Assembly: GCA_965203615.1 (NCBI GenBank)
Contig: OZ241900.1
Coordinates: forward strand, 1,240,001 to 1,304,000
DNA: 64,000 nucleotides
Reading direction: 5' to 3'
Origin: VXNE01 sp965203615
GTDB taxonomy: Bacteria; Pseudomonadota; Gammaproteobacteria; Pseudomonadales; Azotimanducaceae
Each line of letters opens with the position of its first letter. The stretch's first letter is position 1. The notes below the pieces were generated by a model. That model ran no database searches. It was given only the letters and a program-made list of their open reading frames with translations, and had not been told where the DNA came from. The translations under genes were made by a program, and so were the position numbers. Of this stretch, positions 47,388-56,322 are shown piece after piece.

Positions 47388-47543
47388 AGGTCGGGTGTGG
47401 GCCGGTTGTTTCGGCATCGGGATTAGGAGGTCGACCCCGAGGTCGAGGGCCGGGAAGGCAACCATCCAATCGCGGATCAGGAACTGGGAGGCCACCGCGT
47501 GTTCGCCGGCCTTGCCGGTGAAGAGGTGGGCAACGTCGTTCAT
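47295..47543 (-). pseudogene. Truncated nuclease-like fragment
   Basis: Starting at an ATG that overlaps the stop of the upstream minus-strand gene, the frame reads MNDVAHLFTGKAGEHAVASQ then FPALDLGVDLLIP. That is the N-terminus of small PD-(D/E)XK-like proteins (G-x-x-GE ... D-x-GVDL). After ~45 residues it runs antisense into the gene at 47127-47387 and loses any pattern. I read it as a remnant cut off by rearrangement. Confidence 0.4.
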
Positions 47544-47845
47544 CAGGCGGCGGTGTTGATGGGGGCTAACTCGCGTGCGGGATCGAGAAGCTGGACCTTG
47601 GAGGCGATATGCTTGATGCCTTCGCGCGGGAGTCCGGTAAGGACTTCGGCGACGGTCCAAAGAAGTTCGTCCCTGGCGAGCATGGCGCTGAAGTCCTGCT
47701 GCACTTGGTAGCGGATGAAAAGGCTCGCGGGAAGGGGCGTGTCGGGAGGGGTTCCCTTGTGGTCGACGAGCTCGCGGCTGTGGGGCTCGAGTTCAAACGT
47801 GCATCCGTCAGACTGGATGCCGACAAGGATGGAAATGGTCGTCAT
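47543..47845 (-). CDS. Hypothetical protein, 100 residues
   Basis: Starts at ATG 47845 with AGGA six bases upstream. It begins MTTISILVGIQSDGCTFELE and is predicted soluble and mixed alpha/beta, with no recognised domain. Its stop overlaps the start of the truncated nuclease-like fragment, so the two were probably an operon. The gene looks complete, but the pair is likely non-functional as a unit. Confidence 0.55.
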   Translation of the reverse strand: MTTISILVGIQSDGCTFELEPHSRELVDHKGTPPDTPLPASLFIRYQVQQDFSAMLARDELLWTVAEVLTGLPREGIKHIASKVQLLDPARELAPINTAA

Positions 47846-48019
47846 GGTCGATCCTGGGTCGCGGTCGTAAGGTCGACGGGAGCGGCACGTGCGCACGATG
47901 TTGGAGAATAGCATGCACGAGAGTGCTGATTGGTCAGGGAGTCGCGCTATCCAAGCGGAGTTCGGCATCCCCTGTGTGGGGCGAAGACGGCGCCCTTTAG
48001 AACAACGGGTCTGGTGCCG

Positions 48020-49627
48020 CTATATCGCCGCCTGCAACACCGCCAACCCAATCACACACAAAAAGAAATACCCCAACAACCAATAACTCGCCCGGTCAAC
48101 TTTCCCCGCCAGCACGTACCAGCCGTCCTCCTTCTCCGCGCGTCCCTCGCGCGCGAACAGCGCCTTTTGCCCCTGCACCGTGTACTCCGAATATTCGGTC
48201 TTGAAGCCGTCGAGCGCGACGCTCGCGACCCATGCCACAGCAGTACTGACCGCCCCGCCGAGCGCGCAGTACCAGGGCCACGCGACGTCGTGGTAGATCT
48301 CAACGTACCAGAGTGACAGGAAGCCGGCGGCGACGCCGATCAGCAGGCCGCGTTCGGAGGCGTGCTTGGAAAAGAACCCGAGGCCGAACATCGCGAGCTT
48401 GGCGCCGACGAAGAACGAGCCCACCTTGCTCAGCACCTCGAGCACGGAGCCGCCGGCTTTCGTGAACGCGATCGCCGGCACTACCATCAGCACGGCCCAG
48501 AACAGGGTGAACCAGCGCGATGCCTTGAGATAGTGCTCGGGCGTGCCGTCCTTCTTGGCGAACTTCTCGTAGAAGTCGATTGTGGTGACGGTCGCCATGG
48601 AGTTCAGGCTGGAGTCGAGACTCGACATGGCGGCGGCGACGACGGCGGCGGTGATGATGCCCATCAGCCCCGGAACGCCGACGCCCGCGACGAACTCGAG
48701 CAGGATCAGGTTCTCGTTGTCGAAGATTCGGCCGTCGTAGTAGGCGTAGAACAGGACGCCCATGCCGAAGAACAGGACGTAGGCGAGAAAGGCGACATAG
48801 CCCATGCTGATGTACGCCTTCTTGGCGTCGCCGAGGGTCCGGGCAGCGAGCGTGCGCTGCACCATCATCTGGTTCACGCCGTAAACCACGACGTGGTAGA
48901 TCGACATGGCGATCACGCCCGTCCAGATGGTGCCGACCTTGGCGGGGTCGAGCGAGTACTCGAACGGGTTGGTCTTGCCCGTCTCCTTGAGCGCCTCAAG
49001 CGTGACGGGCAGGGACTCCGGGAGTGCGCCGATCAGCAGCACCACCGTCAGCACGGCGCCGACGAAAAGGATGGCGGACTGGATCACGTCGGTCCAGATC
49101 ACGGCTGCGATACCGCCGAGCATCGTGTAGGTGACCGCGACCACGGCGACGATGAGGATCGCATCGATGACGGGGATACCCGTGATGAACTCCAGGACCA
49201 GCGCGGTCGTGTAGAGCATGATTCCCGAGTAGGCGATGTTGCCGAGCAGGAACACCCCGGACATCACCGTGCGTGACGTCAGCCCGAAGCGGTTCTCAAG
49301 ATAGTCGAAGATCGAGGCGACGCCGCTCTTGTAGAAGAACGGCAGGAATACCGTGACCACGACGAAGATGGCGATCGGATAGTTGATGTGGATGAAGATC
49401 ACCGAGAAGCCATCGACGTACGACCAGGCGGGTCCGCCGAGGAATGTCAGCGCGCCGAAGTAGGTCGCCACCACCGAGATGCCGATGGCCCACCAAGGTG
49501 TGGTCCGGCGACCGAGATAGTAGTGGTCGGCGGTCTGGACGCGCTTGCTCAAGAAATAGCCGAGCACGAGATTGCCGGCGATGTACGCGAGCACGATGCT
49601 CCAGTTCAGAGTGCCGAATTCGCTCAA
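48020..49627 (-). CDS. Sodium:solute symporter (SSS family), copy 1
   Basis: About 13 transmembrane helices. I chose TTG 49627, behind GGGAG, because the product then aligns end to end with the symporter at 62176-63783 (both 535 residues, both opening EFGTLNWSI). GTG 49660 is the alternative. Conserved SSS features include YLGRRTTPWWAIGISVVATYFGALTFLGGP and the sodium-site helix AAVVAAAMSSLDSSLNSMATV. It likely imports a small organic substrate with sodium. It is divergent from a LacI-type regulator, with a shared 17-base motif between them. Confidence 0.9.
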   Translation of the reverse strand: MSEFGTLNWSIVLAYIAGNLVLGYFLSKRVQTADHYYLGRRTTPWWAIGISVVATYFGALTFLGGPAWSYVDGFSVIFIHINYPIAIFVVVTVFLPFFYKSGVASIFDYLENRFGLTSRTVMSGVFLLGNIAYSGIMLYTTALVLEFITGIPVIDAILIVAVVAVTYTMLGGIAAVIWTDVIQSAILFVGAVLTVVLLIGALPESLPVTLEALKETGKTNPFEYSLDPAKVGTIWTGVIAMSIYHVVVYGVNQMMVQRTLAARTLGDAKKAYISMGYVAFLAYVLFFGMGVLFYAYYDGRIFDNENLILLEFVAGVGVPGLMGIITAAVVAAAMSSLDSSLNSMATVTTIDFYEKFAKKDGTPEHYLKASRWFTLFWAVLMVVPAIAFTKAGGSVLEVLSKVGSFFVGAKLAMFGLGFFSKHASERGLLIGVAAGFLSLWYVEIYHDVAWPWYCALGGAVSTAVAWVASVALDGFKTEYSEYTVQGQKALFAREGRAEKEDGWYVLAGKVDRASYWLLGYFFLCVIGLAVLQAAI

Positions 49628-49707
49628 CGTGTCGCTCCCGGAATCCCCTTCGATTGGCACCCGCCACCACCCCAGGGCGCCAGCGCGTCCGGGCGATAAG
49701 ACAACAG

Positions 49708-49724
49708 ACGTACTGCGAATGCAA
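49708..49724 (-). promoter_or_regulatory. Shared 17-base motif, site 1 (symporter 1/LacI region)
   Basis: Read on the minus strand this is TTGCATTCGCAGTACGT. It differs at one base from the site at 62069-62085 and at three from 58613-58629. It lies about 80 bases from the symporter start and 72-88 bases from the LacI-type gene start. A role as an operator for that regulator is inferred. Confidence 0.6.
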
Positions 49725-49749
49725 CGCGCATTGCGCGGAAATTCGGGAT

Positions 49750-49759
49750 TGCTATAGCA
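49750..49759. promoter_or_regulatory. Palindrome upstream of the LacI-type gene
   Basis: TGCTATAGCA is a perfect 10-base palindrome ending 36 bases before the TTG start. LacI-family proteins bind short palindromes, so it may be an autoregulatory site, but it does not recur at the other promoters of the cluster. Confidence 0.35.
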
Positions 49760-49795
49760 TCGAGTCAGAGTTGCTTCGTCGCGGGTTGGGTTCAG

Positions 49796-50854
49796 TTGCC
49801 AGATTCAGGAGACAGCGGAGCCGGGGCATCCCCCGGCGATCGGCCTCAACGGCGGGCGACGTCCTACGACGTGGCGCGCATCGCCGGCGTCTCCCAGTCC
49901 GCCGTGTCGCGAGTCTTCAAGCCCGGTGCCAGTGCATCCGCAGCCATGCGCCGGCGTGTGATGGACGCGGCGGCCCGCGTCGGCTACCGGCCCAATGCCA
50001 TCGCCCGGGGGCTCATCACGCAGCGATCCAACATGGTCGGCGTGGTGATCTCCAAGCTCGTCAACCTGAACTACCCTGAAGTGCTCGTCGAGATCACCCA
50101 GCGGCTCTCAGGCCGCGGCATCCGGGTATTGCTGTTCGCCCTGGAGACCGAAGGGGATACCGCGTCGGCGCTCGACCAGGTCGTGCAATACCGGGTCGAC
50201 GGCGTGATCACCGCCGCCATGCTGACCGGCGAACAGCTCGGAATGCTCGACGAGGCGCAGATCCCGGTCGTGTTCTACAACCGGGCGCCCGACGTGCCCG
50301 CCGTGAACGCGGTGCGGTGCGACCACGCGGCGGGAGAACGCTGGCTGGTCGGCGAACTGGTGGACTCGGGCCACCGGCGATTCAGCATCATTTCCGGGCC
50401 GGAGGACTCGCCGGTCAGCACGGAGCGGACGCTCGGGGCCGTCGAGGAACTCGAGCGCCGCGGAGTCAGCGACGTCACCGTGGCGAGGGGTGATTACGGC
50501 TACTCCAGCGGCCGGGAAGGCTTCGCGGCCATCGTTGAAGAACTCGGCTCGGCACCTGACGCCGTGATCGCGGCCAACGACACGATGGCGATCGGCTGCA
50601 TCGACGAAGCCCGCGCGACGTTCGGTTTCGAAGTGCCGGGCGACGTGTCCGTCGTGGGATTCGATGGGGTCGGCCCTTCCGACTACGCGGCGTATCGACT
50701 CACCACCGTGTCCCAGCCGGTGGCGCAGATGTCGGAAGCTGCAGTGTCGATGCTCACCGAGCGGATGGAGAATCCAGATCTGCCCAAGGAGCAGCGCGTG
50801 TTTTCGGGGATTCCCATTCGTGGGAGTTCGGCACGCCTTGCGAACAACCCATAG
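49796..50854 (+). CDS. LacI family transcriptional regulator
   Basis: A 352-residue protein with a TTG start. The helix-turn-helix is at ~22-45 (TSYDVARIAGVSQSAVSRVF), followed by the hinge region (GYRPNAIARGLITQRSNMVG). The periplasmic-binding-protein-like effector domain runs ~62-340 with VGVVISKLVNLNYPEVL and PDAVIAANDTMAIGCIDEA. Position between the symporter and the MetE-like gene suggests it senses the imported compound. It is the only dedicated regulator in the 45-64 kb catabolic region. Confidence 0.9.
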   Translation: MPDSGDSGAGASPGDRPQRRATSYDVARIAGVSQSAVSRVFKPGASASAAMRRRVMDAAARVGYRPNAIARGLITQRSNMVGVVISKLVNLNYPEVLVEITQRLSGRGIRVLLFALETEGDTASALDQVVQYRVDGVITAAMLTGEQLGMLDEAQIPVVFYNRAPDVPAVNAVRCDHAAGERWLVGELVDSGHRRFSIISGPEDSPVSTERTLGAVEELERRGVSDVTVARGDYGYSSGREGFAAIVEELGSAPDAVIAANDTMAIGCIDEARATFGFEVPGDVSVVGFDGVGPSDYAAYRLTTVSQPVAQMSEAAVSMLTERMENPDLPKEQRVFSGIPIRGSSARLANNP

Positions 50855-50915
50855 CGTGCGCCCGGAGCCGGTCGACCGTCCGCTCCGGGAGAGCCGCACC
50901 TGACCGGAGAACGCC

Positions 50916-52058
50916 ATGCGCACGAGCAGCGACCGCATCCTGACCACCCACGTCGGCAGCCTACCGCGCTCGAAAGCCGTGACGGACGTGGTGTTCGGAC
51001 GCGAACAGGGCGAAGAGGCGCCGGACGGGGACCAGGTGATCAGCGCCGCGGTGGACGACGTGGTCGCGCTCCAAGTGGCGAGCGGCGTCGATGTCGTCAG
51101 CGATGGCGAGATGAGCAAGATCAGCTACGCCACCTACATCAAGGACCGCATCACCGGCTTCGACGGCGACAGCGATCGGGAGCCGCCCCGGGACCTGGAG
51201 GAGTTTCCCGGGTTTCTTGAGCGTCAGGCCGCCTCCGGTGGCACGCCCACGTACCGGCGCCCCTGCTGCATCGGCGAGATCGCCGTCAAGGACATGCAGC
51301 CGGTCGCCCTGGACATCGCCAATTTCCAGGCGGCGATTGCGAAGCACGAGCCGTTTGAAGGTTTCATGAACGCGGCATCCCCGGGGGTGATCGCGCTGTT
51401 CCAGCCGAACCGGTTCTACCCCGACCACGAGACCTACCTCGAGGCGATCGCCGACGCTATGGCGGCGGAGTACCGCGCCATCGTCGACGCCGGTCTCGTG
51501 CTGCAACTCGACTCACCCGACCTCGGCCTCGGCCGCCACATGATGTTCAAGGACAACAGCGACGCGGAGTACCAGGCGCTCGCAGAACTGCACGTGGACG
51601 CGCTCAACCACGCGCTCGCGGGCCTCCCGGCCGATCGCGTGCGGCTACACGTGTGCTGGGGCAACTACGAAGGGCCTCACCACTGCGATGCGCCGCTGTC
51701 GATGGTGCTGCCGATCGCGCTCCGCGCCAATGTCGGCGCGTTCCTGTTCGAGTCGGCCAACCCCCGCCACGGCCACGAGTGGCGGTCGCTGGCCGATATG
51801 TCCATCCCCGACGACCGCATCCTGATACCCGGCGTGATCGATTCGACCACGAACTTCATCGAGCACCCGGAACTGGTCTGCGAGCGCCTTTGTCGTTTCG
51901 CCGGCATCGTTGGGCGCGAGCGCGTGATCGCCGGGACGGACTGTGGTTTTTCGACGTTCGCGGGATTCGGCGCGGTCGACCCCGACATCGTCTACGCGAA
52001 GCTCGCAAGCCTCGCCGAGGGCGCGGATCTAGCGAGTCGGCAACTTTGGGGGTCGTAA
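50916..52058 (+). CDS. MetE-like zinc-dependent methyl/alkyl transferase
   Basis: A 380-residue protein equivalent to the C-terminal barrel of cobalamin-independent methionine synthase (RILTTHVGSLPRS at the start). Zinc ligands can be read in LHVCWGNYEG (His, Cys), FESANPRHGHEW (Glu) and GTDCGFSTF (Cys). The N-terminal half of true MetE is absent, so methyltetrahydrofolate-dependent methionine synthesis is unlikely. Stand-alone members include methyl transferases and epoxyalkane:coenzyme M transferase. It lies 62 bases after the LacI-type gene and is probably in its operon. Confidence 0.85.
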   Translation: MRTSSDRILTTHVGSLPRSKAVTDVVFGREQGEEAPDGDQVISAAVDDVVALQVASGVDVVSDGEMSKISYATYIKDRITGFDGDSDREPPRDLEEFPGFLERQAASGGTPTYRRPCCIGEIAVKDMQPVALDIANFQAAIAKHEPFEGFMNAASPGVIALFQPNRFYPDHETYLEAIADAMAAEYRAIVDAGLVLQLDSPDLGLGRHMMFKDNSDAEYQALAELHVDALNHALAGLPADRVRLHVCWGNYEGPHHCDAPLSMVLPIALRANVGAFLFESANPRHGHEWRSLADMSIPDDRILIPGVIDSTTNFIEHPELVCERLCRFAGIVGRERVIAGTDCGFSTFAGFGAVDPDIVYAKLASLAEGADLASRQLWGS

Positions 52059-52064
52059 CCGGCA

Positions 52065-52860
52065 CCGCAGAGTGGCACGCAGGTGCCGATCAAAGGGGCA
52101 GGGTCCCAGGTGGGCCTGGGCGGGGGCGAAACACGGTGGAGGCGAAGCCGCCGACGGATTTCATGGCGTCAACCTTGCGGCGTCGGCTCCGTGAACTCCC
52201 GTCCGGCGCGCTCGGCGGCGAGGCGCCGCTCGTTCCACGCTTGCCACTCGGCTCGAGCTTCGGTTAAGCCCTGCTCTCGGCCTTCCAACCGACCTTCAAC
52301 CCGACCTTCAACCCGACCCTCTTCGCGGCCCTGCTCCCGGCCCTCGGCCTTGTGCGCCTCTATCACCGGGATGACGTATCGGTTCACCACGAACTGGTAC
52401 AACGACATCAGCAATTCTCCTGTCTTGTTCACCATGCGGGTGAGCAGCATGGCAACGATTGTAATCGCAATGCACACGGTGCCAAATTCGGCGAGGACGA
52501 CGAAAGTGAAGTCGCCGACATCGAGCCAGGCCTGATCTTCAAGCCCGCCAGCACCCGAATCCCAAGGCAGCTCCGCTCGTTTCCTGTAGAACGCGAAGCC
52601 GAGCGCCGCAAGCCACAGCGCGCCGACGATACGAAAGAAGGTCTTCGCATCCCGCGCGGCGACGCTCCAGACTGAGACATGCTCGTCGAGCCGCGGTGTC
52701 GGCGAAGGCAGTATCCTGAACAACCATCCCACGATTCGCCTCCACCGCTATAAGCCGCAAGCACCGCATTCTGAATCTTGCGGATGCGTGACAGTAGCGG
52801 AAGGCGACCCTGATGCTTGTGGGAAAACGGCTACAGGACGGTAGGCCTCGCGCTCAAGCT
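52065..52860. repeat. Tandem repeat unit 1 containing an EGR-repeat membrane protein gene
   Basis: About 800 bases, from CCGCAGAGTGGCAC to CGCGCTCAAG. It recurs at 52939-53741 and 53885-54610. Each unit contains a GC-rich leader with a conserved hairpin element, one minus-strand gene, and a shared tail (GGAAGGCGACC ... GGCTACAGGAC). Units 1 and 2 are the most alike. Confidence 0.85.
52169..52732 (-). CDS. Two-helix membrane protein with EGR repeats (copy 1)
   Basis: A 187-residue protein with a GTG start behind GGAGG. Two transmembrane helices (FFRIVGALWLAALGFAFY, ~33-50; FVVLAEFGTVCIAITIVAML, ~76-95) precede a cytoplasmic helix (KTGELLMSLYQFVVNRYVIP). A 26-residue charged run of Glu-Gly-Arg tetrads follows, then a tail ending GREFTEPTPQG. 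The family is not recognised. EGR runs of this kind also occur in Rpn-type proteins, but no nuclease domain is present. Copies 2 and 3 are nearly identical outside the repeat. Confidence 0.75.
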   Translation of the reverse strand: MGWLFRILPSPTPRLDEHVSVWSVAARDAKTFFRIVGALWLAALGFAFYRKRAELPWDSGAGGLEDQAWLDVGDFTFVVLAEFGTVCIAITIVAMLLTRMVNKTGELLMSLYQFVVNRYVIPVIEAHKAEGREQGREEGRVEGRVEGRLEGREQGLTEARAEWQAWNERRLAAERAGREFTEPTPQG

Positions 52861-52938
52861 CATACGTCGGCCTGGGCGGAAGCGAAAACACCGCACGGGG
52901 CGAAACTGACTACGGATTTCATGGGCTGGGAGGCCGCG

Positions 52939-53741
52939 CCGCAGAGCGGCACACCGTGCCGATCAACGGACAGGGTCCCAGGTGGGCCTGGGCGGGGGCG
53001 AAACACGGTGGAGGCGAAGCCGCCGACGGATTTCATGGCGTCAACCTTGCGGCGTCGGCTCCGTGAACTCCCGTCCGGCGCGCTCGGCGGCGAGGCGCCG
53101 CTCGTTCCACGCTTGCCACTCGGCTCGAGCTTCGGTTAAGCCCTGCTCTCGGCCTTCCACTCGGCCTTCCACCCGACCTTCAACCCGACCTTCAACCCGA
53201 CCCTCTTCGCGGCCCTGCTCCCGGCCCTCGGCCTTGTGCGCCTCTATCACCGGGATGACGTATCGGTTCACTACGAACTGGTACAACGACATCAGCAATT
53301 CTCCTGTCTTGTTCACCACGCGGGTGAGCAGCATCGCAACGATTGTAATCGCAATGCACACGGTGCCAAATTCGGCGAGTACGACGAAAGTGAAGTCGCC
53401 GACATCGAGCCAGGCCTGATCTTCGAGCCCGCCAGCACCCGAATCCCAAGGCAGCTCCGCTCGTTTCCTGTAGAACGCGAAGCCGAGCGCCGCAAGCCAC
53501 AGCGCGCCGACGATACGAAAGAAGGTCTTCGCATCCCGCGCCGCGATACTCCAGACTGACACATGCTCGTCGAGTCGCGGTGTCGGCGATGGCAGTATCC
53601 TGAACAACCACCCCACGATTCGCCTCCACCACAAAAAGCCGCAAGCACCGATTCTGGATCATGCCGATGCGCACCAACAGCGGAAGGCGACCATGATGCA
53701 GGTAGGAAAATAGCTACAGGACCTGAAGCCTCGCGCTCAAG
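52939..53741. repeat. Tandem repeat unit 2
   Basis: Second copy of the ~800-base unit. It contains the same leader, gene and tail as unit 1. The only sizeable difference inside the gene is one extra 12-base EGR unit. A degenerate extra leader piece (52865-52930) precedes it, as if an older copy had decayed. Confidence 0.85.
53041..53616 (-). CDS. Two-helix membrane protein with EGR repeats (copy 2)
   Basis: A 191-residue near-duplicate of the protein at 52169-52732. GTG 53616 is chosen because the same GGAGG-GTG arrangement exists in all three copies; a TTG six codons upstream is open here only. The tetrad run is 30 residues, exactly one 12-base unit longer than copy 1, the expected result of slipped-strand change. 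Both helices and the tail are unchanged. Confidence 0.75.
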   Translation of the reverse strand: MGWLFRILPSPTPRLDEHVSVWSIAARDAKTFFRIVGALWLAALGFAFYRKRAELPWDSGAGGLEDQAWLDVGDFTFVVLAEFGTVCIAITIVAMLLTRVVNKTGELLMSLYQFVVNRYVIPVIEAHKAEGREQGREEGRVEGRVEGRVEGRVEGREQGLTEARAEWQAWNERRLAAERAGREFTEPTPQG

Positions 53742-53925
53742 ATCTGGATGCCGACCCTCGCCGGGGACGCTCCCCGCGGGAACGGCACACAAGTACCGGT
53801 CAACGCGCAGGGTGAGAGGTGGCTTGCGCGGGGTAAAACACCGTGCCCGAAGCGCCGACAGACTTCGCGTGCTGGGAGGCTGCGCCGCAAAGCGGCACAG
53901 GGTGCCAGTCAAGGGGCAGGGTCCC

Positions 53926-53988
53926 AGGTGGGCTTGGGCGGGGGTGAAACACGGCGGAGGCGAAGCCGCCGACGGATTTCATGGCGCT
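53926..53988 (+). repeat. Dispersed hairpin element, copy inside repeat unit 3
   Basis: A 63-base element with conserved ends: 29 bases from AGGTGGGCTTGGGCG and 16 bases CGGATTTCATGGCGCT. A GC-rich dyad (CGGCGG/CCGCCG) lies between them. The ends match the reverse complement at 57466-57525 exactly, and close relatives start at 52108 and 52980 in the other units. The copies sit at or just past 3' ends of genes, like REP-type elements. Confidence 0.7.
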
Positions 53989-54490
53989 AACCTTGCGGCG
54001 TCGGCTCGGTGAACTCCCGTCCTGCACGCTCGGCCGCGAGGCGGCGCTCGTTCCACGCTTGCCACTCGGCTCGAGCTTCCGCCCGGCCCTGGTCGCGGCC
54101 TTCGGCCTTGTGCGCCTCTATCACCGGGAGGACGTATCGGTTCACCACGAACTGGTACAACGACATCAGCAATTCTCCTGTCTTGTTCACCACGCGGGTG
54201 AGCAGCATCGCAACGATTGTAATCGCAATGCATACCGTGCCAAATTCGGCGAGTACGACGAAAGTGAAGTCGCCGACATCGAGCCAGGCCTGATCTTTGA
54301 GCTCGCCAGCACCCGAATCCCAAGGCAGCCCCGCTCGTTTCCTGTAGAACGCGAAGCCGAGCGCCGCAAGCCACAGCGCGCCGACGATACGAAAGAAGGT
54401 CTTCGCATCCCGCGCGGCGACGCTCCAGACCGACACATGCTCGTCGAGCCGCGGCGTCGGCGAAGGCAGTATCCTGAACAACCACCCCAC
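53987..54490 (-). CDS. Two-helix membrane protein with EGR repeats (copy 3)
   Basis: A 167-residue copy, GTG start behind GGAGG. The helices and the tail are nearly the same as in copies 1 and 2. The tetrad run is reduced to EGRDQGRAEARAEW. All three genes keep open frames despite differing repeat numbers, because each unit is 12 bases. That suggests selection for function. Confidence 0.75.
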   Translation of the reverse strand: MGWLFRILPSPTPRLDEHVSVWSVAARDAKTFFRIVGALWLAALGFAFYRKRAGLPWDSGAGELKDQAWLDVGDFTFVVLAEFGTVCIAITIVAMLLTRVVNKTGELLMSLYQFVVNRYVLPVIEAHKAEGRDQGRAEARAEWQAWNERRLAAERAGREFTEPTPQG

Positions 54491-54597
54491 GATTCGCCTC
54501 CACCGCTACAAGCTGCAAACGCCGATTCTGGATCATGCGGACGCGCGCCAACAGCGGAAGGCGACCCTGATGGTGGTAGGAAAACGGCTACAAGACC

Positions 54598-56004
54598 CTA
54601 AGTCTCGCACTCACCCCTGGTCGACGCGGGCCCCGTCGGATCGACTTCCGGTTCGCCGAAGTCCCGGGCGTCGAAAATCCGCCGAATGGCGGGGTCGGAG
54701 TAGCGATCCACGGCAGCCCGCACTGCGGTCACCAGCGCTTCTCTCCTCGCAACAAGCGCTTCGATATCGCTACTCAAGTGCGCGAGGCGAAACAGGCTGC
54801 GTATCGAGATGACGAGTTGGGCCTGTTTTTCGAAGACAAACAGCGTGGCGAAGAAGCTCACCGGGAGCAGCAGCAAGGCCGCGATGGCCCAAACCCATCC
54901 GAATGCTATTCCGGCCAGGATTGTCACAAGCGCATACGTTGACAGCAGCACCGGAACCGCTGTCACGAGCTTCAAGGTGGCGATGTCGTCGATGTCATAG
55001 CTGAACCGCGATCCCACCGTTGCGGCGAGCCATGCGGCCGGCAGCAGGACGAATGCCCCCGGCAGCGCGAGCGGGAACAGCAAGATTGCCAGGGTGGTGC
55101 GCCAGACGATCCTTTTCATGGCAATGCCGGCGCCGACAGGATGCGAGAGTTGGTAATCCTTCAGGCCCAGGACATCCAACTCGGCCTGGTACGCTTCGAT
55201 CTCGATACGCAGCCGCTCGATGTCCGGCTCCCCTGCGAAGAGCGAATAGCGTTCCACGAAGCGGCGGCTCAGATCGACATAGGTCGCGGGCGTGAGTCTC
55301 GCCGAAATCGGCTTGTAGAGGCGACGCGCGGCGTGAATGAAACGCAGCGTCGACCAGTCCGGGGCAGTCAGCGTGACGCGGGAAATTCCCTCGCTCAGTT
55401 CCGCCGTGAGCTGGCGCACGGTGCCCGCTTCATCGCTCCCGTAGGCCTCGAGACGCGCGCTGTCCATGGGTATCGGCGCCGCGAAGTGCAGCAGGACCTG
55501 GCTTCTGAACCGGTGACGGTCGAGGTAGGTCAGGCCAAAAGGAACGATCGCGACGTCGGTGTCGCGGTGCGCGGCGGCGTGCAGCGCCATTCTTGCGGCG
55601 CCGGTCTTGAGCGTCGCCAGTTGGCTATCGGTGTGGCTGATGCCTTCAGGGAAGATCGCCACGCAGCCGCCGCCGGCCAGGACCTCGTCCACGCGCTCGA
55701 AGGCGTCCCGGTTGTCCGCGCCGGAACCGTGTTCTTCGCGGCGCAGGACGGGTATCGCCCCGAGCGCCTCGAGCAGGCGGGAGAGTATGGGAAATCCCCA
55801 GAGTTTCGCGTTGCCGAGGAAGTGAATGGGGGACCGATCCACCAGGCTGATCAGCAACAGTCCGTCGATCAGGGCGTTGGGGTGATTGCCGGCGAAGATC
55901 ACGGCGCCGTCCGCGGGGACGTTCTCCGCGCCCAAAACCTCGATTCGCCTGTAAAAGGTGCTGGCGACCAGGCTCAGGAATCGAACGAACCCGCAGTAGA
56001 ACAT
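54598..56004 (-). CDS. PlsC-type acyltransferase with C-terminal membrane domain
   Basis: A 468-residue inner-membrane protein. The acyltransferase motifs are GNHPNALIDGLLL (His and Asp, ~34-46) and AIFPEGISHTDS near 112-123. This HPNxLxD type is typical of glycerol-3-phosphate/dihydroxyacetone-phosphate acyltransferase-like proteins. The C-terminal half has two pairs of helices (ILLFPLALPGAFVLLPAAWL; LLSTYALVTILAGIAFGWVW and the next) and a soluble tail. Likely role: phospholipid precursor acylation; the acceptor is not certain. The last codons overlap the tail of repeat unit 3. Confidence 0.85.
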   Translation of the reverse strand: MFYCGFVRFLSLVASTFYRRIEVLGAENVPADGAVIFAGNHPNALIDGLLLISLVDRSPIHFLGNAKLWGFPILSRLLEALGAIPVLRREEHGSGADNRDAFERVDEVLAGGGCVAIFPEGISHTDSQLATLKTGAARMALHAAAHRDTDVAIVPFGLTYLDRHRFRSQVLLHFAAPIPMDSARLEAYGSDEAGTVRQLTAELSEGISRVTLTAPDWSTLRFIHAARRLYKPISARLTPATYVDLSRRFVERYSLFAGEPDIERLRIEIEAYQAELDVLGLKDYQLSHPVGAGIAMKRIVWRTTLAILLFPLALPGAFVLLPAAWLAATVGSRFSYDIDDIATLKLVTAVPVLLSTYALVTILAGIAFGWVWAIAALLLLPVSFFATLFVFEKQAQLVISIRSLFRLAHLSSDIEALVARREALVTAVRAAVDRYSDPAIRRIFDARDFGEPEVDPTGPASTRGECET

Positions 56005-56322
56005 GGCCGAAGGTGCCGTGCAATTTCGGTTGCAATCAAACTAACAGAATGGCCCGGACGCCGCTAACGAGCAGGTTGGCCATCGGTATGGCCGGCAGCC
56101 AATCGGGTCCGATCCGCCTCCGCCGCATCCGCTTTCCGTCGCGCCGCCGCTGTGAACCGCCCCCGCGGCTCGCCGCCGATTGACGCGAAGGCGGGCTCAA
56201 GGCATGTTCTGCTCGGTGAGGCGGCCCGCGAGCTGCCGGACAGTCCCGCCGAAACGGTATCCGGGGCGCGGGTGTTGCCCGGCAAGGACGACCCGCGACA
56301 TGCAATCCAACAGACAGAGTCC

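Larger units (their letters stand above)
53885..54610. repeat. Tandem repeat unit 3
   Basis: Third copy of the unit. Its tail runs to the stop codon of the acyltransferase gene and slightly past it. The EGR run is shortened, making this unit the smallest. Another degenerate leader piece (53817-53845) lies just before it. Confidence 0.85.

Noticed and set aside
52065..54610. CRISPR array or insertion sequence as explanation of the tandem repeats
   Set aside because: Units are about 800 bases with coding content. There are no short repeats with unique spacers, no transposase and no terminal inverted repeats with target duplications.
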